64,000 nucleotides of DNA from contig NZ_CP034442.1 of the NCBI RefSeq assembly GCF_007475365.1, forward strand, positions 1,302,001 to 1,366,000. Reading direction: 5' to 3'. Shown here piece by piece: positions 7,874 to 17,618 of this stretch. A program made the position numbers and the translations under genes. Numbering within the stretch: position 1 is the stretch's first letter; each line of letters begins with the position of its first letter. Source of the DNA: Streptococcus oralis subsp. dentisani (lineage in GTDB: Bacteria; Bacillota; Bacilli; Lactobacillales; Streptococcaceae). The notes under the pieces are model-generated. The model worked only from the letters and a program-made list of their open reading frames with translations. It had not been told where the DNA came from and ran no database searches.

Positions 7874-9028
7874 TTATCTCTTTAAAATCGTCAGTAAGAT
7901 TTTATAGGGTTCACCTGAAAAGATAAAGAAACCAATCATAACCAAATTCATGGTCACAAACCAACTTAGCAGCTTATACCAGTTTTTGTTTTTATTTTTC
8001 TTATAAAAATTGCTTTTCTTTTGATACACTTCAAATCCAGCCATCAAAATCCCATGGTAAAAACCATAGACAATGTAACTAACACTAAGACCATGCCAAA
8101 AACCCATGACCAACATATTGACCATATAGGCATAGGTTGCATTGTGTAGTCTATTTTTAAACCATTTTTTCCTGATAACCTGCATCAATACTCTTGAAAA
8201 TACAAAATCTCTCAACCAGGTCGACAAGGTGATATGCCATCTAGTCCAGAAATCTTTGATATCGACACTCAAGAAAGGTTTGTTAAAGTTCATCGGTGTC
8301 TGAATACCTAGAATATTACTACTTCCAACGGCCATTAGACTATAGCCTGCAAAGTCAAAGAACAGATACAAGGTATAGAGGTACATATATTTGATTGAAT
8401 AAACGACTGTGCCAGTATTATTTAGAGTGAGTAACATCTGGTAAACATAGGTTGATAAAACAACCTTGTAAAGAAGGCCTAGAACGATACGATACACACC
8501 GTCCCCTGCTAACTCTAGATACTCTTTTCGGGACATGACCTCGTTTATCTCTTTTAAAAATCTCCTACTCCGATCAATCGGACCAGCACTAACTGTTGGG
8601 AAAAAGAGCAAAAACTGTAGATAATCTTTTACACTGATTTTTCCTTTGATCAAGCCATCCGATATTTCTAGCATGATCTGAATGGTCTTAAAGGACATGT
8701 AAGAAATTCCAATAAAGGCCAACAAATGCAGAGAAGTCAGAGCAAAGACTTTATTGATTACCAAAGGAAGAATGGAAAGGAAAACCAGTGGTTTCAGCCG
8801 CTTTGCCTCTATCCTTTGTGCTAGAAAAACCAGAAAATATTGATAAACGATAAAGGCGAGCAAATAGACAATCATCGCTCGACTCTTACCATAGATAGCT
8901 CCTGCAAATAAGAGGGAGAGCCCCAAAATATAGTAGTCCTTACGTTTTTCAAAAAAGTTTACCACAAAACCAATCAGTAAAACTACAAACAAGAGAAGGA
9001 AGAACTCATTCCCCTCAAAATAATTCAT
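7874..9028 (-). CDS. MBOAT family (DltB/AlgI-like) membrane O-acyltransferase
   Basis: 384-residue polytopic membrane protein with about ten spans. It contains the MBOAT signatures DFWTRWHITLSTWLRDFVF and, with the conserved catalytic histidine, GFWHGLSVSYIVYGFYHG. MBOAT proteins such as DltB and AlgI pass acyl groups from the cytoplasm to an extracellular acceptor. It is the first gene of a three-gene operon with the DltD-like protein and the DltX-like micropeptide. A promoter and a 12-base palindrome lie upstream. Mitis-group streptococci normally carry dltXABCD elsewhere, so this would be a second, partial system; that part rests on general knowledge. Confidence 0.88.
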   Translation of the reverse strand: MNYFEGNEFFLLLFVVLLIGFVVNFFEKRKDYYILGLSLLFAGAIYGKSRAMIVYLLAFIVYQYFLVFLAQRIEAKRLKPLVFLSILPLVINKVFALTSLHLLAFIGISYMSFKTIQIMLEISDGLIKGKISVKDYLQFLLFFPTVSAGPIDRSRRFLKEINEVMSRKEYLELAGDGVYRIVLGLLYKVVLSTYVYQMLLTLNNTGTVVYSIKYMYLYTLYLFFDFAGYSLMAVGSSNILGIQTPMNFNKPFLSVDIKDFWTRWHITLSTWLRDFVFSRVLMQVIRKKWFKNRLHNATYAYMVNMLVMGFWHGLSVSYIVYGFYHGILMAGFEVYQKKSNFYKKNKNKNWYKLLSWFVTMNLVMIGFFIFSGEPYKILLTILKR

Positions 9029-9107
9029 ATCAACCGAACTCCTTTTTCATTTTCTCATCTCGCTTCAAGGTTTATCTTTCTAATTTTTTCCTATCCTATC
9101 ACCAGAA

Positions 9108-9129
9108 AGAGTTAACTCTATCTATTATA
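9108..9129 (-). promoter_or_regulatory. Promoter and 12-base palindrome upstream of the acylation operon
   Basis: On the minus strand an extended -10 TGGTATAAT has its TATAAT at 9129-9124. It is followed after four bases by the perfect palindrome AGAGTTAACTCT (9119-9108), which would cover the transcription start. The first gene starts at 9028. The position suits a repressor operator; the regulator is not identified. Confidence 0.5.
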
Positions 9130-9179
9130 CCATAATTTAAAAACTTTAAATGCCCCCTGTTGGCAGCTTCCTAGAACAA

Positions 9180-9202
9180 AAAAGAGCCCTTCGGCTCTTT
9201 TT
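9180..9202. terminator. Terminator of the methionine uptake operon
   Basis: Stem GAGCC / GGCTC with a four-base loop, flanked by A-rich and T-rich runs, so it can work in both directions. It overlaps the end of the metP stop region at 9201. Confidence 0.85.
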
Positions 9203-9893
9203 ATTTATGACTTAATTTCTTGGTCAAGAAATCTCCCAAGAACTGGATCGTAAAGATAATCAAGATGATGATAATGGTTGCTAGAACTGTCACATCATGA
9301 TTGAAACGGTTAAATCCATAAGCAATGGCTACATTACCAATACCACCAGCTCCAACCGCACCGGCCATAGCTGTTTCCCCAACAAGGGAAATTAAGGTCA
9401 CAGTCGTCACACGGATCAAATCTGGAAGACCTTCTGATAGGTAAACACCCACGATATCCCAGAAGGTCGCTCCGCTCGCCTGAGCCGCCTCAATGACACC
9501 GCCATCCAGCTCAGCCAAGACAACCTGCACCTGACGGGCAAAGAAGGCAAAGACTGCAAAAGAAAGGGGTACAAGGGCTGCGTTTGGCCCAATGCTAGTC
9601 TTGACAATCAAGTGAGACAGTGGCGACATGATTGCCAAGAGGATAATAAAGGGAACCGCACGGAAAATAGAGGTAATCTTGTCTAAAATCCAGAAGACTA
9701 CCTTGTTCTCCAAGACACCACCTGGCGCTGTCAAGACGAGGAAAAGACCTGCCACCAGCCCCAAGAACCCTCCGATGATGAAGGAAAGAACTGTCATATA
9801 AAGAGTTAGGTAGATAGCCGTTCCCCAGCCGGCTTGTCCAGCCCAGCCCATTTTATAGACATTTGGTAAGTAAGTTTGAATAAACTCTGTCAT
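9201..9893 (-). CDS. metP: Methionine ABC transporter permease
   Basis: 230-residue permease of the MetI type with five to six membrane spans. The EAA-type cytoplasmic loop reads EAAQASGATFWDIVGVYLSEGLPDLIR. It forms the channel of the methionine importer with MetN and the lipoprotein MetQ. It starts two bases after metN ends, so translation is coupled. The operon order is metQ, M20 peptidase, metN, metP. The gene is also called metI in other bacteria. Confidence 0.92.
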   Translation of the reverse strand: MTEFIQTYLPNVYKMGWAGQAGWGTAIYLTLYMTVLSFIIGGFLGLVAGLFLVLTAPGGVLENKVVFWILDKITSIFRAVPFIILLAIMSPLSHLIVKTSIGPNAALVPLSFAVFAFFARQVQVVLAELDGGVIEAAQASGATFWDIVGVYLSEGLPDLIRVTTVTLISLVGETAMAGAVGAGGIGNVAIAYGFNRFNHDVTVLATIIIILIIFTIQFLGDFLTKKLSHK

Positions 9894-9894
9894 A

Positions 9895-10956
9895 TTACTG
9901 TCCTCCCTTCAATACTTTTAACTGGACACCAGCCTGACGGATGGCTTCTTGAGCACCTGCTAGTGCTGCTTTTTCACCTGACAAGACCACAACCAATTCT
10001 CCAACAGGAGTGCCATCGAGAATTTCGATATTTCCATAGAGAATATTAGCTGTTACTTGGTAATGTTTGTACAATTCATTCAAAAGTGGTTCGTCTGTCG
10101 AAGCACCTGCATACTTGAGTTGCACTAAGATACTGTTCTCAGATAGATGCTCTACGATTTCTTGCTTCTCAATCTTGACCATGGCTTCGTCAATACCTGT
10201 GGCAGTTGAGATGAAGTCTTGAGTCAAAGGTTGTTTAGGGTCTGAGAAAATTTCAAGGACACTACCTTCTTCAATCAAACGGCCATCCTGCATAACTGCC
10301 ACACGGTTAGCAATGTCTTTGACAATCTGCATTTCGTGTGTAATCAGGACAACGGTCAAGCCTAATTTTTGGTTCAAATCTTGCAACAAGGCCAAAATCT
10401 GCTTGGTTGTCTTAGGGTCGAGGGCAGACGTTGACTCGTCTGAAATCAAAATTTTCGGATCATTGGCCAAGGCACGCGCAATGGCCACACGCTGTTTTTG
10501 CCCTCCTGATAGTTGTGAAGGGTAGTTTTCAGCACGATCTGCCAAACCAACCAAATCTAACAACTTAGCTACTTTAGCTTTCTTTTCTTCCTTGCTGAGT
10601 CCAGAGTGTTTGAGGGCAAAGGCCACATTTTCCTCTGCTGTCTTTTGACTCATCAGGTTAAAATGCTGGAAAATCATCCCAATGTCTTGACGCTTACGAC
10701 GCAACTGCTCTGCCGTCAAGGTTACCTTGCCATCAAAAATGACGTCGTTATCAATGGTAATTTTCCCAGCAGATGGTTTTTGCAAGAGGTTAATCACCCG
10801 TACAAGGGTTGATTTCCCTGCTCCAGAATATCCAACGATTCCGTAGATATCCCCTTCTTGGATGTGAATGGTCACATCCTTGACCGCTGTGATGATTCTC
10901 TTCTTTTGGTGAAAAGTCACATCGATCTGATCTAACTTGATAATATCTCTACTCAT
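9895..10956 (-). CDS. metN: Methionine ABC transporter ATP-binding protein with NIL domain
   Basis: 353 residues. The ATPase domain has Walker [10 protein letters not shown], signature LSGGQKQR and Walker [11 protein letters not shown]-terminal NIL domain (about residues 275-350) is the regulatory domain that binds methionine and slows the pump in MetN proteins. It overlaps the end of the M20 peptidase gene by eight bases, which indicates co-transcription. It energises methionine uptake through MetP. Confidence 0.94.
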   Translation of the reverse strand: MSRDIIKLDQIDVTFHQKKRIITAVKDVTIHIQEGDIYGIVGYSGAGKSTLVRVINLLQKPSAGKITIDNDVIFDGKVTLTAEQLRRKRQDIGMIFQHFNLMSQKTAEENVAFALKHSGLSKEEKKAKVAKLLDLVGLADRAENYPSQLSGGQKQRVAIARALANDPKILISDESTSALDPKTTKQILALLQDLNQKLGLTVVLITHEMQIVKDIANRVAVMQDGRLIEEGSVLEIFSDPKQPLTQDFISTATGIDEAMVKIEKQEIVEHLSENSILVQLKYAGASTDEPLLNELYKHYQVTANILYGNIEILDGTPVGELVVVLSGEKAALAGAQEAIRQAGVQLKVLKGGQ

Positions 10957-12322
10957 AGCTTCTAATCAGCTCCTCTACTAATTCAATATGGGTGTAGTAA
11001 TCGGCGATTCGCACATTTTCATCTCCACCATGGTCTCGGCTATTGGCATTTCCTAGACCGAAGGCCACCATTGGTACCTCTAGGGCATCAAAGACCGTAT
11101 GCATAGGCCCTGTCCCCGCTGTTGTCGGCAAGACCGAAACGCCCTGTGGATAGAATTTCTTGGCCAACTCGATCACATTAAGAATGGCTGGTGCACTCAT
11201 ATCGCTTCGATAGCTCATCTCTCCCAAGGTATAGTATAATTCTACCTTATCAAAGCCATTTTTGTCTAGCTGTTTCCGAATTTTTTCCAGAACATCATGC
11301 GGTTCTAAGCCAGGAACCAAACGAACCTCTAGCTTAGCACTGGCTTCTGCTGGCAAAATAGTCTTAACACCCTGACCTTGATAGCCAGACTGGATTCCTT
11401 CTATATTGAGTGCAGGTTCAAAAAAGAACCGTTTTAGAAAGGCTGCACGATCCTCTTGTAAGAGAGGCAATTCCAAGCCATAAATGCGACTGATTTCCTC
11501 AGGATTGCGTTGGGCGTAAGTATCCACCAAGGCTAGTTCTCGTTCATTTGGCTCTTGTACTTCTTCGTACAAACCTTCAACCAAGATACGACCATCTGCA
11601 GCTCGAAGAGACTGTAGGGCTTGGAGGAGATACCATGGTGCTGACTCCACAACTCCACCATAACTCGAGTGGATATCCACATCAGCACTTTTTACCTTAG
11701 CATCAAATGTCACAATCCCCTTGTTTCCGCCAGAGATTTCCAGCTGCTCCAAGGCGTTCTTTGTACCTTGTTCCCAGACTAGCAAGTCCGCCCCACGAAG
11801 TTTGTCTGCGTGTTTCTCTAAATACTTATCTAGATCCATGGAAGCAGACTCCTCTGCCCCTTCCATGATAAAGCTAATATTGACAGGTAGGTCATCATGG
11901 TGTTGCATGTATTTTCTCAAAGCACTCAAACGAGCCGTGATATGCCCCTTGTCGTCGTCAACTCCACGCCCATACATAAAGCCATTGCGCACAGAAAGGG
12001 TAAAAGGATCCTCTGTCCACACCTGGTCACCATCCGCTGGCACGGTGTCATAGTGGTTATAGAAGATCAAGGTCTTAGCATCTGGACGCGAACTCTTGAA
12101 ATGCGCCATGACAAAGGGAGCCGTATAAGTCTCATCAATCTCTACTTCAGCCCCTACGCGCTTGAAAATCTCACCCAGATAGTTTGCGACTTCCTTAAGT
12201 CCAACCTGCTGGGCAAAGACTGATTTCTTGGAAATTAAGGTGCGCAAGACTTCAAAATAATGTTGAGCTACATGATCCTTTTCAAATTTTTCAATCTGTT
12301 CTTGTTCACTAGGAAAAACCAT
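10949..12322 (-). CDS. M20 family metallopeptidase (dipeptidase-like)
   Basis: 457-residue cytoplasmic zinc peptidase of the M20 family. Metal ligands are visible in [20 protein letters not shown], the acidic pair EGAEES and LVWEQG, and near the end HGGDEN. A dimerisation domain lies in the middle (about residues 195-345). It sits between metQ and metN, so it probably frees methionine or other amino acids from short peptides or N-acyl forms brought in by the transporter; the exact substrate is not shown. Confidence 0.9.
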   Translation of the reverse strand: MVFPSEQEQIEKFEKDHVAQHYFEVLRTLISKKSVFAQQVGLKEVANYLGEIFKRVGAEVEIDETYTAPFVMAHFKSSRPDAKTLIFYNHYDTVPADGDQVWTEDPFTLSVRNGFMYGRGVDDDKGHITARLSALRKYMQHHDDLPVNISFIMEGAEESASMDLDKYLEKHADKLRGADLLVWEQGTKNALEQLEISGGNKGIVTFDAKVKSADVDIHSSYGGVVESAPWYLLQALQSLRAADGRILVEGLYEEVQEPNERELALVDTYAQRNPEEISRIYGLELPLLQEDRAAFLKRFFFEPALNIEGIQSGYQGQGVKTILPAEASAKLEVRLVPGLEPHDVLEKIRKQLDKNGFDKVELYYTLGEMSYRSDMSAPAILNVIELAKKFYPQGVSVLPTTAGTGPMHTVFDALEVPMVAFGLGNANSRDHGGDENVRIADYYTHIELVEELIRSYE

Positions 12323-12377
12323 ATTCTCTCTACCTTTCTATGAACGTATAGTCTTCTTTACAATCCATGCTCTAGAC

Positions 12378-12409
12378 AAAAGTAAGAGGTGGAAACTCTC
12401 TCCCACCTC
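12378..12409 (-). terminator. Hairpin after metQ, likely partial terminator
   Basis: Minus strand: GAGGTGG, a ten-base loop, CCACCTC, then TTACTTTT. It lies between metQ and the M20 peptidase gene and would let only part of the transcripts continue, giving more binding protein than permease. Confidence 0.55.
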
Positions 12410-12420
12410 CCTGTGTCTTA

Positions 12421-13275
12421 TTACCAAACTGGTTGGTCCAAACCGTCTGATGTTTCTTCGATAACTTTTTTCACTTCATCAGTGTGGTAAGCTGCGATAA
12501 TTTTCTTGATGGCATCAGCCTTAGGTGATGATTCCCAATCTTTTTTCGCAACGATGATGTTGTACCATTGTTTTGAGTTTTCATCAGCTTGTTCTTTGAA
12601 GAGTGCTTTTTTGTAGTCCAATTTTGCTTCTGTAACGAAGGTATTGTTTACAACGGCAGCGTCAACTGATGACAATGAACGAGCTGTTTGGCTAGCGTCC
12701 AATTCAGTAATCTTCAAGTTCTTTGGATTTTCTTTGATGTTTGCGATAGTAGCAAGTTCAGTTCCTGAAACATCCAATTTGATCAAACCAGCTGATTGAA
12801 GCAAGTAAAGCGCACGGCTTTCGTTTGTTGCATCGTTTGGTACAGCGATTTCACCGTTATCTGGGATTTCTTCCACTTTCGTGTACTTGTTTTCTTCTCC
12901 ATTTTTACCTGAGTAAAGGCGGATTGGTGAGATGTACGTATCTGCAATCGCTACAAGGTCTTTCCCGTTTTCCTTGTTCCAGTTGTTCAAGAAGTTGTAG
13001 TGTTGGAAAGCGTTCAAGTCTACTTCGCCATCAGCAGTTGCCTTGTTTGGTTGAGAGTAGTCAGTGAACTCTGTGAATTCCAATTTAATACCATCTTTTT
13101 TAACCAATTCTTGGATTTTATCCCAACGTTTTTCTTCAGAACCGCTACGGTTAACTGTTGCGATTTTAACAACTGTTTCATTGTCCGCTTTCTTTTCTGA
13201 ATTTCCGCAAGCTGCAAGAGTCAAACCTGCGACTGTAGCAAGAGCTGCTACACCGAGCCATTTTTTAATTTTCAT
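12421..13275 (-). CDS. metQ: Methionine-binding lipoprotein
   Basis: 284-residue lipoprotein of the NlpA/MetQ family. A lipoprotein signal peptide ends in the lipobox LAACGN, so it is anchored outside the membrane and hands methionine to MetNP. The ATG at 13275 is chosen because AAAGGAG lies eight bases upstream; an upstream in-frame ATG at 13317 would place extra residues before the signal peptide. A MET-box 84-100 bases upstream points to control by the LysR-type methionine regulator. Confidence 0.93.
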   Translation of the reverse strand: MKIKKWLGVAALATVAGLTLAACGNSEKKADNETVVKIATVNRSGSEEKRWDKIQELVKKDGIKLEFTEFTDYSQPNKATADGEVDLNAFQHYNFLNNWNKENGKDLVAIADTYISPIRLYSGKNGEENKYTKVEEIPDNGEIAVPNDATNESRALYLLQSAGLIKLDVSGTELATIANIKENPKNLKITELDASQTARSLSSVDAAVVNNTFVTEAKLDYKKALFKEQADENSKQWYNIIVAKKDWESSPKADAIKKIIAAYHTDEVKKVIEETSDGLDQPVW

Positions 13276-13358
13276 GATTCTTTCTCCTTTAAAAATAATA
13301 CCGTAATAGTATCTCATACTTTATTTGATTTAGCAAATTGTTATTAGATAGGCAGACA

Positions 13359-13375
13359 TATAGTTTGAAACTATA
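13359..13375. promoter_or_regulatory. MET-box operator upstream of metQ
   Basis: Perfect 17-base match TATAGTTTGAAACTATA to the streptococcal MET-box (TATAGTTTSAAACTATA), bound by the LysR-type regulator MetR/MtaR. On the minus strand a promoter TTGCTA-17-GATACT follows 24 bases downstream, so the box sits where LysR activators usually bind (about -65). Confidence 0.85.
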
Positions 13376-13380
13376 TATCT

Positions 13381-13422
13381 AAAAATTGAGAAATCACCCG
13401 CCTTTCTCAGACTGGATGATTT
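13381..13422 (-). terminator. Terminator of the cystine-type binding protein gene
   Basis: Minus strand: AAATCATCC, loop, GGGTGATTT, then CTCAATTTTT. The nine-base arms contain one G-T pair. Confidence 0.65.
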
Positions 13423-13429
13423 TATATAA

Positions 13430-14308
<879 letters not shown>

Positions 14309-14333
14309 TTAACAGAAAATATTTTTTTTCGCC

Positions 14334-14362
14334 ATTATATGATACCTATCTCGGTGATAGGT
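14334..14362 (-). promoter_or_regulatory. Inverted repeat and -10 box upstream of the binding protein gene
   Basis: ACCTATC-5-GATAGGT (14344-14362) is an inverted repeat, and TGATA occurs twice on the plus strand (14340-14344 and 14355-14359). A minus-strand TATAAT (14339-14334) follows. It could be a weak azlD terminator or an operator over the -35 region. TGATA/TATCA arrays are the recalled pattern of streptococcal CmbR-type sites. Confidence 0.4.
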
Positions 14363-14377
14363 TTTTCTTATAGCTGA

Positions 14378-14701
14378 TTAAAAGACCAGACGCAAGACTG
14401 CAATCAAGACAACCCCAAAAAGAACCGTACCCACTAGATTGCGGTAGCGAAAGGCTACCCAAGCCGTTGGAAAGACTGCTAAAAAGTCTAGCCATTTGAT
14501 TTGAGGAAGGCTTCCAACCTTACCTGACACCACACTTGAAAGGATCAAGGCAAAGATAATGGAAACAGGTAAAAACTTCAAAAAACGCTCAACGATAGCT
14601 GGCAAACCCTTGTACTTGACCAAGATGAAAGGAATCATACGAGGAATCCAAGTCACCAATCCAGAAAAGACGATTGCCATTAAAATATACTTACTGACCA
14701 T
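14378..14701 (-). CDS. azlD: AzlD family branched-chain amino acid exporter subunit
   Basis: 107-residue membrane protein with three to four spans, the small partner of AzlC. It contains the family pattern ITWIPRMIPF-like (TWIPRMIPFIL). It overlaps the azlC end by 11 bases. Together they form an exporter for branched-chain amino acids, and related BrnFE pairs also export methionine. Confidence 0.9.
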   Translation of the reverse strand: MVSKYILMAIVFSGLVTWIPRMIPFILVKYKGLPAIVERFLKFLPVSIIFALILSSVVSGKVGSLPQIKWLDFLAVFPTAWVAFRYRNLVGTVLFGVVLIAVLRLVF

Positions 14702-15386
14702 CTAAAACCACCCCCATGGTACAACCTAGCAAGGTCGCAAATAGAACAGCTAGTGACTGAGACACCACTGTCAAGAGGAAAAAGAAAGACACCGCAACAA
14801 CTGCTAGGATCATCAGCAGATTGCGGACAGGAATCCTTCTTTGCATAATCTGGAATTGCGAAGTAAAAATCCCAATAAACATTCCCACAAGGGCAAAATC
14901 TAAGCCAAAAATTTCTGGATTTGGTAGGAGTCCACCTAGAGCCGTTCCGACTACTGTCCCCACAAACCAAGCTACATAACTGTTGATATTGTTCCCATGC
15001 ATCCACATAGGATTGACCTTGTCTGTATGGGCTAATTCTCCCATCAAAACCCCATAGGTCTCATCTGTCAGGAGACTGGACATGCCGATATTTTGCCAGA
15101 GACTAGTATGACGAAAATAGGTCGATGCATGCAAGCTCAGCAAAAAGAGTCGCAAGTTGATCAAGAAGACCGTCATAGCAATAGCTGCCACAGGCGCTTG
15201 TACTGCAATCAATGCCAACATGGCAAACTGGGCGCTCCCAGCATAAACAAAGAGGCTCATCAAACCCATCTCAACAGGTGTCACATAGGGCGCGCCGATA
15301 ATCCCACAAGCCAGACCAATGCTGACATAGCCAAGGGCAGTCGGCATGGCCGCCTGAACACCTTCCCAAAATCCTTTTTCTTTCAT
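14691..15386 (-). CDS. azlC: AzlC family amino acid exporter, large subunit
   Basis: 231-residue membrane protein with about six to seven spans, beginning MKEKGFWEGVQAAMPTALGY, which is typical of AzlC. It contains LTDETYGVL, a conserved cytoplasmic loop of the family. It forms a two-gene operon with azlD. Upstream is a TGTTATAAT -10 box, and further up a degenerate MET-box (about 15478-15494). Placed beside methionine uptake genes, it could export excess methionine as well as branched-chain amino acids; this is inference. Confidence 0.9.
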   Translation of the reverse strand: MKEKGFWEGVQAAMPTALGYVSIGLACGIIGAPYVTPVEMGLMSLFVYAGSAQFAMLALIAVQAPVAAIAMTVFLINLRLFLLSLHASTYFRHTSLWQNIGMSSLLTDETYGVLMGELAHTDKVNPMWMHGNNINSYVAWFVGTVVGTALGGLLPNPEIFGLDFALVGMFIGIFTSQFQIMQRRIPVRNLLMILAVVAVSFFFLLTVVSQSLAVLFATLLGCTMGVVLDGQ

Positions 15387-15529
15387 CTCTCTCCTCTTAT
15401 TCTCTTCGTTTGAGGCTGTTCAAGGTCACAGCCACAGCAAGGAATATTATAACACATTCAAAGAAGAGAAAAAAGTTTAGAGTTTGAAACTAGTAGCTAG
15501 CAAAAAATGCTGAAATCCCATGAGTGTTA

Positions 15530-16135
15530 TTAATGCATCCTAAACTGATCCACCCGAATAGTATACTTTTTATCTTCAATTTCTTTAGCATCTTCATCTT
15601 CTGTCGGATAAACATCGATCCAAAATTCTCTCCTTTGTCCTTTCAACTTGACTTTATAGCGATAGCCGTCATCGTATAGTCCTACCGTCTCGGTAGTTAC
15701 AGATTGAAAATTTGGAAGAGCTTCAATTTCTTTTTTTATAGTCTGGGATAGATTGTTGAGCACTACATATTGCTCCCCTTTTGAAGCTACAGGAATATGA
15801 ACTGTCGCTTCTTCCAAGCGATGCGATTTTGAAAATGTGAATCTTGCTTGACCTGTATAACCATTCAAAGCAATATTTTCGTAATCATAGAAAAGGCGTC
15901 CCGTTTTATAGAAATAGGGGTCTTCTGCATGCCAAGTATCCCGATAGGCCATCTCTGTTTCCTCCACCACTTCACTAGCCTCTCCAAATACTTCTTCAAA
16001 GGATTTAAGAGACATGTCGAATGAAAGTGTTTCAAACAAGACCAGTTGTGTCTTTTTGATATTCTGGCAAGCTGATAAAAGCATGAGTAAAGCTCCAAGA
16101 GCAAGCAGACTACTGATTATTTTTGTAAATTTCAT
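15530..16135 (-). CDS. Lipoprotein of unknown function
   Basis: 201 residues with a lipoprotein signal peptide ending in the lipobox LLSACQ, so it should be anchored on the outer face of the membrane. The mature part has mixed strands and helices with acidic patches; there are no cysteines after the lipobox and no motif I recognise. The start has a modest ribosome site. It stands alone between the azlCD operon and the MFS gene, both on the same strand. Confidence 0.75.
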   Translation of the reverse strand: MKFTKIISSLLALGALLMLLSACQNIKKTQLVLFETLSFDMSLKSFEEVFGEASEVVEETEMAYRDTWHAEDPYFYKTGRLFYDYENIALNGYTGQARFTFSKSHRLEEATVHIPVASKGEQYVVLNNLSQTIKKEIEALPNFQSVTTETVGLYDDGYRYKVKLKGQRREFWIDVYPTEDEDAKEIEDKKYTIRVDQFRMH

Positions 16136-16261
16136 ATTTCTACTATACTAAAAAACTCTCAGACTGACAAACTTTGATAGAATCGGATTCCGTGATTGGA
16201 TTTTAAAAATGCTTCTTTTTGTTTTAAATTGAGCAAGAGTCAGTAACAAACCGTCATAATA

Positions 16262-16286
16262 AGAAAAAGACTGGGAAGCCAGTCTT
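16262..16286 (-). terminator. Terminator of the Rgg-CPBP-MFS gene group
   Basis: Minus strand: AAGACTGG, CTTC loop, CCAGTCTT, then a T-rich run. It lies 35 bases after the MFS stop codon. Confidence 0.88.
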
Positions 16287-16320
16287 ATCGTATGAACAAA
16301 AGTTAAATCAGAAATCCCTA

Positions 16321-17547
16321 CTAAATGCTCTCACGAATATTCAAGAGCATGACAAATGCGGTTAGGAGTAATAGCAATAGAATAAAGCTGACCGCTAGGG
16401 TTCCAAAACTTGTAGCAATCGTTACGAAAACGATTGTGAATAGACTTGGTGAAACAACCGTAATAGCACCAATAGAGGATTGAACCGCTCCCATTGACTC
16501 CTCAGGTATTTGTTTAAAGACGAGTTCTTGCAATCTAGGAGAGAGTAACCCTGCGATGAAGGCATCCAAGGAGCTGAAAAGCAGAATCAAGCCAAAATGA
16601 ACTGTGGCAAATCCTACTAGAAGGAGTAACTGGACGACGACCGAAGCGTATAGAGCTGTTTTTATAGAAATCGTATTTTTCAGATAGCCACTTACAAGGC
16701 TTCCGACAATAAGTGCTAACAATTCCAGTGTTGACAACAAAGCAAGAGATTGACCAGTTTGCAAATTCAAAAACGGTTGGTTTCTTAAAAAAAGAGTCGA
16801 AATAGGAACAGTGACATTGATTACAGCTTGGCTGATAGAGACGATAAATAAAATGAAGACCACTCTATCCATATTCCAGATCAATTTCGATGATTGGAAC
16901 AAATGCTGGCAAAACGATTTTATAGAAAGACCTTCTTGATAGCTAATTGTTTTTTCAACTTTCAAAAGATCATTTTTTATAAAGAGAATACCTACAAATG
17001 CTATCAGAAACGTCAGAGCGTTTAGCAAGGAAATGAACTGAATGGAAAGAATTCCTAGTAAAACCCCTCCTAGAATATTACTGATTGTCCGAACTAAACT
17101 AACTGTTGATTGTTTAAAGCCAATGGCTTCTGTCAGATGTTCTTTCCCGATGATTCTTATAAAAATAGGAGTTAGCATGGCTCCTGAAAAGTAACTCAAT
17201 GTATCCGACAAGAGGTTCATTAAACAAATAAAGAATACGAGCCATAAGGAAAAGGACTGCCCTGAAAGCGAAAGTGCCACTATAGAATAAAGTACAAATT
17301 TGACAAAACTAATAACCGTGTACTTTAGGACACGATGATGTTGAAAGTCAGCCAAAACTCCCATAAAGATTTGCAGAACTTGAGGAACAGTCTCTGAAAT
17401 CGTGATGAGTAAAATCGCCAAGGGGGCAAACGAAGCATCTGCCACATAATTCAAAAAAGCAAGATAAAAAATCGTATCCCCAACCGTTGAAATCCACTGG
17501 TTGATGGTTAATTGCCTAAAATCTCTATTTTGAATAAATACTTTCAT
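16321..17547 (-). CDS. MFS transporter
   Basis: 408-residue major facilitator protein with twelve predicted spans, and motifs of the MFS_3/MefA-like efflux group (VLADFQHHRVLKYTV in loop 2-3). It lies downstream of a CPBP protease and an Rgg regulator on the same strand (71-base gap), so it is probably part of that quorum-sensing-controlled unit. Export of a peptide or drug is possible; the substrate is not shown by sequence. Confidence 0.82.
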   Translation of the reverse strand: MKVFIQNRDFRQLTINQWISTVGDTIFYLAFLNYVADASFAPLAILLITISETVPQVLQIFMGVLADFQHHRVLKYTVISFVKFVLYSIVALSLSGQSFSLWLVFFICLMNLLSDTLSYFSGAMLTPIFIRIIGKEHLTEAIGFKQSTVSLVRTISNILGGVLLGILSIQFISLLNALTFLIAFVGILFIKNDLLKVEKTISYQEGLSIKSFCQHLFQSSKLIWNMDRVVFILFIVSISQAVINVTVPISTLFLRNQPFLNLQTGQSLALLSTLELLALIVGSLVSGYLKNTISIKTALYASVVVQLLLLVGFATVHFGLILLFSSLDAFIAGLLSPRLQELVFKQIPEESMGAVQSSIGAITVVSPSLFTIVFVTIATSFGTLAVSFILLLLLLTAFVMLLNIRESI

Positions 17548-17618
17548 CGCAACTCCTTTTTAGTTCAAATGGGAAGTTTTTCCCCGCAAGATAGACCGGT
17601 ATTATTGAGCACCCAAAA

